This document shows positions 1 to 6,420 of a stretch of 13,957 nucleotides of DNA, one piece after another; within the stretch, counting starts at the first letter, position 1, and every line of letters begins with the position of its first letter. Position numbers and translations under genes: made by a program. The stretch spans positions 1-13,957 of the forward strand of contig CANRCH010000034.1 of NCBI GenBank assembly GCA_947629065.1, written 5' to 3'. This DNA is from an uncultured Aliarcobacter sp. GTDB taxonomy: Bacteria; Campylobacterota; Campylobacteria; Campylobacterales; Arcobacteraceae. The notes below the pieces were generated by a model. That model saw only the letters and a program-made list of their open reading frames with translations, was not told the origin of the DNA and made no database searches.

Positions 1-540
1 TTCAAGAAGTTTAGAGTTTTGGTTTTCAAAAGAGTGAAGCTCTTTTGTCATATTAAAAATCTCTTCAAACTTTAAAACTGTTGTAAAATCTTGTAAATTT
101 GAGTAGATGAAAAACACTATCTCATCACTGTTTTCTAAATCCAAAAAGAATTTTAGATTTTTGCTAAGTTCTAAATAGGCATTTTTTATGCTATCTTTAT
201 AAGAACTATTTTTTACAAACTCTATTGATTTTAATCTATTTTCAATACTGTTTTTTACAAAATCAAACTCTTTTAAAATATCATCTGAAAAATTTAAAAT
301 CTCTAAAGTCTCTTCATCTTCTAAACAAGAGTTATCTACAAAGACAAATTTTTCTAAAGATTGAAATCCTAAATCAAAGCTAAGTGCTAAAGAGGTAATA
401 TCTGCTAATTTTTTATCTTCAAGCTTTAGCTCTTTTGCAATATTTAAAGCTAGATAAGCTCTTTTTTTACTATTTAAAGCTTCACTAAAAGCTAATAAAA
501 AACTGTTTAAATTAAAAATCATCTCTCTTTTTTTATCCAT
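1..540 (-). CDS. Partial unknown protein, possibly with a degenerate HD/HD-GYP-like domain
   Basis: An open minus-strand frame starts at the ATG at 538-540 and runs off the left edge of the window without a stop, giving 180 visible residues. An AAGGG-type ribosome binding site lies just upstream. The visible protein is helical, leucine- and lysine-rich, and has no signal peptide. The pattern around residues 14-58 (FLLAFSEALNSKKRAYLAL, then a second helix ending SFDLG) resembles the start of HD-GYP phosphohydrolase domains, where an HS-R-V-A-Y-I-A helix is followed by LLHDIG. Here the histidine and the HD pair are replaced (N23-S24, and S54-F55-D56), so if the resemblance is real the metal site is lost in this part. 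This is a pattern match by eye and tentative; the C-terminal part, which could settle it, is outside the window. The gene is divergent from the neighbouring hydrolase gene and need not be connected with sulfur oxidation. Confidence 0.65.
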   Translation of the reverse strand, partial: MDKKREMIFNLNSFLLAFSEALNSKKRAYLALNIAKELKLEDKKLADITSLALSFDLGFQSLEKFVFVDNSCLEDEETLEILNFSDDILKEFDFVKNSIENRLKSIEFVKNSSYKDSIKNAYLELSKNLKFFLDLENSDEIVFFIYSNLQDFTTVLKFEEIFNMTKELHSFENQNSKLLE

Positions 541-587
541 TTTATGCCCTTTATATCGTTGTTACATATTTGAAAGTGATATTACTA

Positions 588-593
588 TATAAT
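588..593 (+). promoter_or_regulatory. Candidate -10 box for the metallo-beta-lactamase-fold gene
   Basis: A perfect TATAAT lies 31 bases before the ATG at 625, in the 84-bp divergent spacer. No good -35 box is found at 16-18 bp: TTGAAA at 570-575 is only 12 bp away and GTTACA at 561-566 is 21 bp away. Campylobacterota sigma-70 promoters usually lack a conserved -35, so the -10 box alone is reasonable. In such AT-rich DNA a chance match is possible. Confidence 0.45.
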
Positions 594-610
594 AAATTTT
601 TATTATATTA

Positions 611-618
611 AAGGAGAG
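611..618 (+). promoter_or_regulatory. Ribosome binding site of the metallo-beta-lactamase-fold gene
   Basis: AAGGAGAG at 611-618 sits six bases before the ATG at 625 and fixes that start. The same AGGAGAG motif precedes several genes of the sox cluster (soxA, soxX, soxD, the fusion gene and the alpha/beta hydrolase gene). Confidence 0.75.
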
Positions 619-624
619 ATTTAT

Positions 625-1548
625 ATGTTTAAAAAAATTGCTATTTCAGTAGCACTTTGTAGTTCGCTTTTTGCATTTGATTATAATTTAGAACCTGTAA
701 AAGTAAATGATTCAACATGGTGTTTTTTTGGTAAAAAAGAGGCTCCAACAAGAGAAAATGGTGGATTTATGGCAAACTCTTGCTATATTGATGCAAAAGA
801 TTCGTATGTTTTAATAGATAGTGGAACTAGCTACAACTTTGCTTCACAAGCTTATGAAGCTATGAAAAAAATCAAAGATTTAAAAGTAAGTGATATTATA
901 ATAACTCACGAACACGATGATCACTGGATGGGAAACAGTTTTTATAAAGAGAAGTTTAACTCAAAAATCTATGCTCCAAAATCTATAAATGAAAACTATG
1001 ATGAGAATTCAAAACCTAGAATTTTTGAGATTTTAGATAGCAAAGAGATGGAAAATACAAAGATTATCAAAGCTGATGTAGTTATAAGTGAAGATACAAA
1101 AATAGAGGTTGGGAATAAGACAATTAATATTATTGCTCTTCCACACAAAGCTCACACAAATGATGATTTAATGGTATTTGTAGATGAAAACAAAACTATG
1201 TTTACAGGCGATATTATAATGAATGAAAGAATCACTTCAAATAGAGATGGTTCAGTTGTAGGAACTCTAAAAGCTATTGATTTAATCAAAACTTATCCTT
1301 GGGAAAATTTAGTTGCAGGGCATGGAATTAATACTGGAAAAACTGCACTTGAACATACAGAAAAATATTTTACACTTTTAAAAACTAGAGTTTTAGATGC
1401 TATTGAAGATGGACAAACTGCTTCAGCTATTTCAAAAGTTGTAACTATGGATGATTTTAAAGATATTGCTATGTTTGATGAATTAAACAGTAGAAATGTT
1501 TTTGATGCTTTTACAGAGTTAGAGTTTTATGATGAGGATGATGAGTAA
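625..1548 (+). CDS. Exported metallo-beta-lactamase-fold hydrolase, SoxH-like
   Basis: This 307-residue protein begins with a Sec signal peptide (about residues 1-18, hydrophobic core IAISVALCSSLFAF). The metallo-beta-lactamase metal-binding signature HEHDDH lies at 95-100. Further likely metal ligands are H174 or H177 (LPHKAH), D196 (FTGD) and H233 (AGHG), so the full metal site appears present. An NGGF-to-DSG region at about 46-67 precedes the fold's first loop, as in periplasmic SoxH/quinoprotein-linked members of the family. The C-terminus is acidic. The gene is convergent with the sox cluster and shares its terminator, so it is a separate transcription unit. Paracoccus sox loci also carry a protein of this fold (SoxH), whose substrate is not settled. 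By analogy it may act on a sulfur compound or thioester in the periplasm, but that is inference. A persulfide dioxygenase is less likely, because those enzymes normally lack a signal peptide. Confidence 0.8.
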   Translation: MFKKIAISVALCSSLFAFDYNLEPVKVNDSTWCFFGKKEAPTRENGGFMANSCYIDAKDSYVLIDSGTSYNFASQAYEAMKKIKDLKVSDIIITHEHDDHWMGNSFYKEKFNSKIYAPKSINENYDENSKPRIFEILDSKEMENTKIIKADVVISEDTKIEVGNKTINIIALPHKAHTNDDLMVFVDENKTMFTGDIIMNERITSNRDGSVVGTLKAIDLIKTYPWENLVAGHGINTGKTALEHTEKYFTLLKTRVLDAIEDGQTASAISKVVTMDDFKDIAMFDELNSRNVFDAFTELEFYDEDDE

Positions 1549-1568
1549 ATAATCTTTATATATTTAGT

Positions 1569-1593
1569 AAAACTAGAGAAAATCTCTAGTTTT
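1569..1593. terminator. Bidirectional intrinsic terminator between convergent genes
   Basis: A perfect 11-bp inverted repeat (AAAACTAGAGA at 1569-1579 and TCTCTAGTTTT at 1583-1593) closes on a 3-base AAA loop. The stem carries an A-run on one side and a T-run on the other, so it can terminate from both strands: the metallo-beta-lactamase-fold gene on plus and the end of the sox cluster on minus. On the minus side it overlaps the last codons and the TAG stop (1586-1588) of the alpha/beta hydrolase gene. Confidence 0.8.
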
Positions 1594-2362
1594 CTAATGC
1601 TTTAAATAGTGCATTTTTAGCCTCATTTGTCATCTCTAATTCCATATGAGGTGCATCCTTTGCTTCAATTAATTCTACTTTTAAGCCTTTTTCTTTTGCT
1701 AAATCATAGAACTCTTTATTCATTTGTGGTGTTGAAACATCATCAGCTGTTCCATAAACTATCATAATATTTGTATCTTTTGAGATATTATCTATTACAT
1801 CAACAGCACTTATTAAACCTTTTTGTTCAGGTGCTTTTTTATGAATATCATAAGCTCCACCTGCACATAAAAGACTATCTACAAAAACATCTTTTTGTCC
1901 TAAAGCCGTAGCACTTAGCATACATCCAGCACTATGTGCAATAATTGTAGTTTTCTTTGAGTCATATTTTTGTTTTAAATTTTCTACAAGTTCTGCAAAA
2001 AACTCAACATACTCTTTTGTAGCTGCAAGGTTTTTAATCTCTTTTGAACCAATTGCTTTTAAATTATTACTTGAACTTTGTGAATACCCTGGAAGTGCAA
2101 GTGCAATAGTAGATATATCACTACTCATTGCCACATCTTCAGCAAAAGGAGAGTATCTAGCAATTATATCTGTTCCTTCGTCCCAAGTTCCGTGAACAAC
2201 AATATTTAGCCCCTCTTCATCACCTTCAAAAAGCTTATAATTTATACACTCATTTTTTGCATATATAAATCCATCACCTTTTGCTTCACAATCACTTTTT
2301 ACATCTGCAAAAACGCTATTTGCAAAAAATAAAGCTGCTACTATTAAAGATTTTTTAATCAT
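1586..2362 (-). CDS. Exported alpha/beta-hydrolase, last gene of the sox cluster
   Basis: The protein has 258 residues with a Sec signal peptide (MIKKSLIVAALFFANSVFA, cut near A19). The alpha/beta-hydrolase pattern is complete: the HG oxyanion region at 57-58, a nucleophile elbow AHSAG at 142-146 with S144 as likely nucleophile, an acid at D207 or D208 (GTADD) and H239 (APHM). The elbow has alanine where most families have glycine (G-x-S-x-G). Two cysteines, C25 and C39, follow the signal peptide and could form a disulfide; C147 directly follows the elbow. An AAGGAGAG site lies 4-5 bases before the ATG, and the upstream DsrE-like gene ends 22 bp away, so the two are probably cotranscribed. 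The substrate cannot be read from the sequence. A periplasmic esterase or thioesterase role linked to sulfur intermediates is a guess from position. Confidence 0.75.
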   Translation of the reverse strand: MIKKSLIVAALFFANSVFADVKSDCEAKGDGFIYAKNECINYKLFEGDEEGLNIVVHGTWDEGTDIIARYSPFAEDVAMSSDISTIALALPGYSQSSSNNLKAIGSKEIKNLAATKEYVEFFAELVENLKQKYDSKKTTIIAHSAGCMLSATALGQKDVFVDSLLCAGGAYDIHKKAPEQKGLISAVDVIDNISKDTNIMIVYGTADDVSTPQMNKEFYDLAKEKGLKVELIEAKDAPHMELEMTNEAKNALFKALEN

Positions 2363-2384
2363 TTTCTCTCCTTTTTATATAATT

Positions 2385-2822
2385 TTAATAAGGCGTAATA
2401 CCTATAAAGCCATCAACTTGTCTTTCAATTACTTCTACAATTCCAGCTTGTACGAAGTCTATATCTTCTATAAAATCTTCTTCTGTCCAATTCATAGTCT
2501 CCATAGTATTCTTGCATCCTATAAACTCAACATCATACTCCATCAAAGATTTAATTCTGTCAAGTGTAGTTTTATCATAATCTTTTTTTAAAGCTCTCAT
2601 TCCTTTTCCATAGGCAACAACAACTATTTTTAAACTCTCTGCTGGATACTCTTTTAAAATATTATACATTGATCCAACAGTATGACTAACTGTATCTAAA
2701 TCCCCAGAACTCAAAGAGTAAACAACTTTTCGTGGGTTTTCAAAAGTTGGTTTTGGTTCACTAAAATCTTGTGAAAACGAGTAAACAAATAAGCATAAAA
2801 TTAGTAATACTTTCTTAAACAT
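2385..2822 (-). CDS. Exported DsrE/DsrF-like protein
   Basis: This 145-residue protein has a Sec signal peptide (about 1-18, KKVLLILCLFVYSFS) and a small alpha/beta domain of the DsrE/DsrF-like type. It shows a beta strand VVYSLSSGD (33-41), a second strand IVVVAYGKGM (66-75), the segment VEFIGCKNTM with C103, and a C-terminal VQAGIVEVIERQVDGFIGI. A single cysteine at that position is where sulfur-carrying DsrE relatives bind persulfide sulfur, so C103 is the candidate active residue. C10 lies inside the signal peptide without a good lipobox. Export is notable, because the classic DsrEFH and TusBCD proteins are cytoplasmic. The gene overlaps the end of the MOSC gene by 8 bases, with an AGGATA ribosome site inside that gene. 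A role as a periplasmic sulfur carrier or trap beside the Sox enzymes is inference. Confidence 0.75.
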   Translation of the reverse strand: MFKKVLLILCLFVYSFSQDFSEPKPTFENPRKVVYSLSSGDLDTVSHTVGSMYNILKEYPAESLKIVVVAYGKGMRALKKDYDKTTLDRIKSLMEYDVEFIGCKNTMETMNWTEEDFIEDIDFVQAGIVEVIERQVDGFIGITPY

Positions 2823-3273
2823 TATCTATCCTTTCTAATCTCTCTACAATCATATCTTTTTCTATCATTCCTGATTTGATTATCTTACAGTAAACTCCCC
2901 TATGCTCTTTTAAAAGTTTTGGTAAATGATTATGAAAAACTGTTAGGTGCTTACAAATGCTACAAACAGTAGTCATCTCTATAATAGCTTCACCTATTTT
3001 AAATCTTGTTCCCTCAAGATATTCATGTGGATCAAAGTCTAGTAAGATATTCTCACCCAAAGTTCCAAATACAATATCTATATCTTTGTTTTTTGCTATT
3101 TCATAAGATTTTAATCCTACAATTAAAACTGTTTGATCAAGGTTTTTTCCTGCAAATTTATCAAACTCTATTCCATAATCTGCAATTAAATTTAAGTTCT
3201 CAACTTTTGGTCTTGGCATTGAACTTTGTTCATTTCTTGCACTAAATGTATCTATTACTTTTCCAACTATCAT
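2815..3273 (-). CDS. MOSC-domain protein, cytosolic
   Basis: This 152-residue protein has no signal peptide and matches a stand-alone MOSC domain (the molybdenum-cofactor sulfurase C-terminal type). The signs are LGENILLDF at 72-80, a cysteine-bearing strand MTTVCSICKHL at 100-110, and HRGVYCKIIKSGMI at 124-137, the family's R-G-V-Y-x-K-V pattern. C104 and C107 form a CxxC; one of them should be the conserved MOSC cysteine. MOSC domains bind or deliver sulfur or molybdenum cofactor. The window also encodes SoxC, a molybdenum-cofactor enzyme, so a role in cofactor handling for SoxC is plausible but inferred; handling of reduced sulfur in the cytosol is an alternative. The start overlaps the stop of the fusion gene by 4 bases (ATGA type), and the end overlaps the DsrE-like gene, so all three are translationally linked. 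The ribosome site is weak (AAGAAGAA), consistent with coupling. Confidence 0.75.
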   Translation of the reverse strand: MIVGKVIDTFSARNEQSSMPRPKVENLNLIADYGIEFDKFAGKNLDQTVLIVGLKSYEIAKNKDIDIVFGTLGENILLDFDPHEYLEGTRFKIGEAIIEMTTVCSICKHLTVFHNHLPKLLKEHRGVYCKIIKSGMIEKDMIVERLERIDNV

Positions 3274-4067
3274 TTTATATTCTTCTTTAAAATTTCAATA
3301 TAATCTTTTTTACTCCAAGATCCTGGATAATTTGCTTCAAGTTTAGCTTCATCATCTAATACAAAAAAGCTAGGAGTGATTTTTTTATACTCTTTTTGCA
3401 AATCAAAAGGTAGTGAGTTTTTATCCATATCAACTTCTATAAAAATATAGTTTTCATCTTGTATAGCTTTTACTTCACTATCGTTTAAAACTGTTTTATC
3501 CATTCTTTTACAAAAAAAGCAAGTTTCAGATGTTGCATAAACCATCAATTTTTTACTCTCATTTTTTGCTTGATTTAAAATCTCTTTCTCTTTTTCTTTA
3601 GTAAAAATAGAGTTTTTTTCTATATTTTCCTCTTTTATATTATCTTTGTACTCTAAAAAATAGTATGAAAGTGCTGTGAATTCATCATCACTTATTTCAC
3701 CTTTCATGCTTTCTTTATTGTCATAATATCCTATTACTTCATCATCACAAATTGAGTTAAATCTATCTGGATTTTCTAAATAGCTTTTTAAAAAGTTCTC
3801 AATTTCAATTTGAAAGAAATCAGCTTCATTTGGATCACCAATTTTTTTAGAACTATCCATCATAGCCCAAACTATCATATTAGCAGTTGGTGCTTTTAGT
3901 TTTAGGATTTTATTATCTTGAGAGAAAAAATTATTTTTTATATCATTTAAAGGTATAAACTCTCTATGACAAGAGGCACATTTTTCATCAAAAACTTTTT
4001 TACCATCTTCAAAACTATCAGCAAGAAGGCTTAAAATAGAAATAAAAAATATAAATATTAGTTTCAT
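3270..4067 (-). CDS. SoxW-like fusion of cytochrome c and thioredoxin domains
   Basis: The chosen start at 4067 gives 265 residues. It directly follows an AAGGAGAG site and begins a clean Sec signal peptide (MKLIFIFFISILSLLA). An in-frame ATG at 4085 would add six charged residues ahead of it and place the ribosome site inside the gene. After the signal comes a c-type cytochrome domain with heme motif CASCH at 30-34 and a possible distal methionine M121 before a typical terminal helix (ISDDEFTALSYYF). A linker at about 145-165 leads to a thioredoxin fold with active site CFFC at 183-186 and the cis-proline segment TPSF at 231-234. SoxW proteins are periplasmic thioredoxins thought to keep the SoxYZ cysteine reduced; this domain matches that role and sits just after soxB, the usual soxW place. 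The added heme domain suggests that electrons or redox sensing pass through the same polypeptide. A terminator-like hairpin precedes the gene. Confidence 0.8.
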   Translation of the reverse strand: MKLIFIFFISILSLLADSFEDGKKVFDEKCASCHREFIPLNDIKNNFFSQDNKILKLKAPTANMIVWAMMDSSKKIGDPNEADFFQIEIENFLKSYLENPDRFNSICDDEVIGYYDNKESMKGEISDDEFTALSYYFLEYKDNIKEENIEKNSIFTKEKEKEILNQAKNESKKLMVYATSETCFFCKRMDKTVLNDSEVKAIQDENYIFIEVDMDKNSLPFDLQKEYKKITPSFFVLDDEAKLEANYPGSWSKKDYIEILKKNIK

Positions 4068-4122
4068 AACTCTCCTTTTTTCCATTCAAAAAATATAGTA
4101 TTTTAATATCTTTAAAATAGAA

Positions 4123-4144
4123 AAAAGGCACAAAAGTGCCTTTT
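4123..4144 (-). terminator. Hairpin terminator just after soxB
   Basis: AAAAGGCAC at 4123-4131 pairs with GTGCCTTTT at 4136-4144 across an AAAA loop (9 bp, GC-rich core). Read on the minus strand, the stem ends in a run of six T. It begins two bases past the soxB stop and should reduce readthrough into the fusion gene. The 55 bp between it and that gene's start hold only weak -10-like sequences (TATATT or TACTAT at 4092-4100). Confidence 0.75.
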
Positions 4145-4146
4145 AT

Positions 4147-5913
4147 TTAGATAATTCCAGGATTACCTTTTACTCCAACAATATCAGGAGTATCTACTTT
4201 TAAGTTTGAAATATGTTTAACATTTTTTAAATATGTTTCAACTGTTTCCCAAACTGGCTCACCTTCACTTTGTGCTCCAACAGTAGACCAACCAGCAACT
4301 TTATATGATTTACTAGCGTCAAGTTTTTCACCTGTTTTTGATAAAATAATATCTGTAATTCTTTCACCCATTTTTGCTTTTGGATCAATTTTATAAGATA
4401 TTCCACCTGTTCTTACCATATCCCCACCTTGTTGGTAGTATGGATCTTCGTTAAATAGGTTATCTGCAACATCTTCTAAAATATCTTTAATCTCTTTTCC
4501 AGAAATATCTCTAGCATAAGTTTCAGGGTATGTCATAGCTGTTTGAGTCATTAAATCATCAAATGTTATAGTTTGTCCAGCAATTACAGATGTTCCCCAT
4601 CTAAACCCTGGGCTTAGTGAAATTTGTGCCTCTTTTACTTCTAAAAGTGCATCACAAATAATTTGATCCCAAGAACCATTAAAGTTTCCTCTTCTAAACA
4701 GAGTCTCTTCAGTTGTAGCTATTGGTCTTGTTAACTCTTTAATAAATGGAAGTCTTACATCTTCAATATATTTTTTCATCTCTTCATTTTCTGGAACTAA
4801 ATCAGAGAAAATTGGAAGAAGTGTAAATTTGAAATCTTTAATTTTTCCATTAGCAATATCAAGGTCAAGAACATTTAGGAATTTACCATTAGATCCAGCA
4901 TTACAAACATAAGTAACACCTGATCCATTTTCAACAGGAACTGCTTCAGGAACACCATCGTGTGTATGTCCACCCATAATAAAATCAATTCCAGTTACTT
5001 GCTCTGCCATTTTTTTATCTGTATCAAAACCGTTGTGAGATAGAACGATTACAGCATCTGGTTTCTCTTCTTCTCTAATCTCATTTACAAGCTCTTGCAT
5101 TCCATCTTCATAAATTCCAAATGACCAATCAGGAATAAATCTTTGTGGATTCGCAATTGTTGTATATGGGAATGCTTGACCAATAATTGCAACTCTTGCG
5201 TTACCCATTTGTTTAATTGTATATGGTTTAAATGCGTGTCCTGTATCTTCATCAAATGCAGGTGCATCATTCATTAAAGCATCTTCTTTAACAAATACAT
5301 TTTGTGCTAAGAACTCTGCATTTAAAGCTTCAACATTTTCTAAAACCTCTTCAGCTTTATATGTAAACTCCCAGTGACCAACACAAACATCAACACCAAG
5401 AAGATTTAGTGCACCAACCATATCTTTTCCTCTTGTCCAAAGTGATGTTGCACTTCCTTGCCAAGTATCTCCACCATCCATAAATAGTGTTTTCTCTTTT
5501 CCAAAACTATCTCTTAAAAAATCTACAACCGTTTTAATTTGTGCAAAACCACCTGTTTTACCAATAACTTTTGCATGTTCTTCAAAATTTACACATGAAA
5601 ATGCATATTCAAGTCTTTTATTACCTTTAATCCCATAATGTTCTAAGAATTTATCTCCAACAATATGTGGAGTTTTTCCTAAATTCCCATAAAAACCTAG
5701 GTTTACACTCGGCTCTCTGAAATATACAGGTAAAAGTTGTGCGTGACAATCTGTCATATGTATAAATCTTGCATTTCCAAATGGTTTTAATTTGTAGTAA
5801 TCTTCTAAATTTTTTGAAGTCTCTACCATTCTTGTATGAGAGTTTGCAAATATAGGAGTAGCACCAAGTGCTGCCATCATATATACGAATTCTCTTCTAC
5901 TTAATTTACTCAT
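4147..5913 (-). CDS. soxB: SoxB, sulfate thiohydrolase
   Basis: SoxB releases sulfate from the SoxY-bound S-sulfonate group in the periplasm. This 588-residue protein is full length and starts with a twin-arginine signal (LSRREFVYMM, about residues 4-13), as usual for this folded dimanganese enzyme. The metallophosphatase-like motifs are visible: TDCH at 54-57, GGDTWQGS at 147-154, GHWEF at 179-183, SHNG at 292-295 and GGHTHDG at 314-320. GHW, where 5'-nucleotidases have GNH, is typical of SoxB and separates it from its nucleotidase relatives. The C-terminal nucleotidase-like domain follows, at about 390-580. The ribosome site AAGGAG lies upstream of the ATG at 5913. The gene stands between two terminator-like hairpins, so its dose may be set apart from soxCDXYZA. 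Confidence 0.97.
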   Translation of the reverse strand: MSKLSRREFVYMMAALGATPIFANSHTRMVETSKNLEDYYKLKPFGNARFIHMTDCHAQLLPVYFREPSVNLGFYGNLGKTPHIVGDKFLEHYGIKGNKRLEYAFSCVNFEEHAKVIGKTGGFAQIKTVVDFLRDSFGKEKTLFMDGGDTWQGSATSLWTRGKDMVGALNLLGVDVCVGHWEFTYKAEEVLENVEALNAEFLAQNVFVKEDALMNDAPAFDEDTGHAFKPYTIKQMGNARVAIIGQAFPYTTIANPQRFIPDWSFGIYEDGMQELVNEIREEEKPDAVIVLSHNGFDTDKKMAEQVTGIDFIMGGHTHDGVPEAVPVENGSGVTYVCNAGSNGKFLNVLDLDIANGKIKDFKFTLLPIFSDLVPENEEMKKYIEDVRLPFIKELTRPIATTEETLFRRGNFNGSWDQIICDALLEVKEAQISLSPGFRWGTSVIAGQTITFDDLMTQTAMTYPETYARDISGKEIKDILEDVADNLFNEDPYYQQGGDMVRTGGISYKIDPKAKMGERITDIILSKTGEKLDASKSYKVAGWSTVGAQSEGEPVWETVETYLKNVKHISNLKVDTPDIVGVKGNPGII

Positions 5914-5934
5914 TAAATCTCCTTTTTAAATAAA

Positions 5935-5966
5935 AAAAAGCCAAGATTGAAATATCTTGACTTTTT
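5935..5966 (-). terminator. Terminator-like hairpin between the 140-aa gene and soxB
   Basis: The arms 5935-5947 and 5954-5966 form a 13-bp stem with a 6-base loop. One position (5941 with 5960) is an A-C mismatch on plus but a G-U pair on minus, so the full stem forms only in minus-strand RNA, the direction of the sox genes. The minus strand continues into a T-rich run. It starts 20 bases after the stop of the 140-aa gene and leaves only about 20 bases before soxB, too little for a separate promoter downstream. It is probably a leaky terminator or an RNA-processing/stability site. Confidence 0.65.
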
Positions 5967-5986
5967 AAAATATCATTACTTTTTGA

Positions 5987-6409
5987 TTAGTACTTGTAAC
6001 CGTCGCTTGGACTAGCTAGTTTCCAAGTTGTCTTAGACTCTTCCATTTGAGTTAAAGCACTAATGGCAAAGCTACAAGCTCTCCAAGAAGCAAACTCTAA
6101 AGAAACTTTCTCTCCAGTTTCTACACCTTTTGCATCAACTAAAGCTATCTCTTTAGCACCATTTTGTAGTGCATTTTTAGAAGCTTCGATATACTGACTA
6201 TTTTTCATACCAAATCTCATAAACTCAACTTTATGCTCAATTGCAAGTTTATTGTATTTTTCAGCAGTTTGAATTAATTTCTCAACTCCATTCGCCTTTA
6301 CATCACACTCTTTTTGAACATCTAATTTCGAAAAATCTTCAGCACTTAAAGTTGTAAGAGTTAAAGATAATGCTACTGATACTGTTGCAAATTTAAAAAT
6401 ATTTCTCAT
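5987..6409 (-). CDS. Unrecognised exported 140-aa protein in the soxK position
   Basis: I do not recognise this family with certainty. The 140-residue protein has a clear Sec signal peptide (about 1-23, FKFATVSVALSLTLTTLSA). The mature part is small and mostly helical, with two cysteines, C35 (KECDV) and C112 (RACSFA), that could form a disulfide, and a conserved-looking tail rich in W and Y (TTWKLASPSDGYKY). There is no CxxCH, so it is not a c-type cytochrome. It lies 11 bp after soxA with its ribosome site overlapping the soxA stop, and before soxB. Green sulfur bacterial clusters of order soxXYZA-K-B-W carry the SoxAX-binding protein SoxK at exactly this place, so a SoxAX partner is the leading guess from position alone. 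SoxK proteins I recall are shorter and look different, so homology is not claimed. Confidence 0.75.
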   Translation of the reverse strand: MRNIFKFATVSVALSLTLTTLSAEDFSKLDVQKECDVKANGVEKLIQTAEKYNKLAIEHKVEFMRFGMKNSQYIEASKNALQNGAKEIALVDAKGVETGEKVSLEFASWRACSFAISALTQMEESKTTWKLASPSDGYKY

Positions 6410-6420
6410 TTTTATATCCT

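Noticed and set aside
3006-3245. 79-codon open frame on plus, opposite the MOSC gene
   Set aside because: It is antisense to the conserved MOSC motifs and has no supporting signal.
4068-4085. Upstream ATG that would lengthen the cytochrome-thioredoxin fusion by six residues
   Set aside because: The extension encodes the ribosome binding site of the ATG at 4067 and would put charged residues ahead of the signal peptide.
5085-5270. 61-codon open frame on minus inside soxB in another reading frame
   Set aside because: It is embedded in the well-conserved soxB frame and has no ribosome site.
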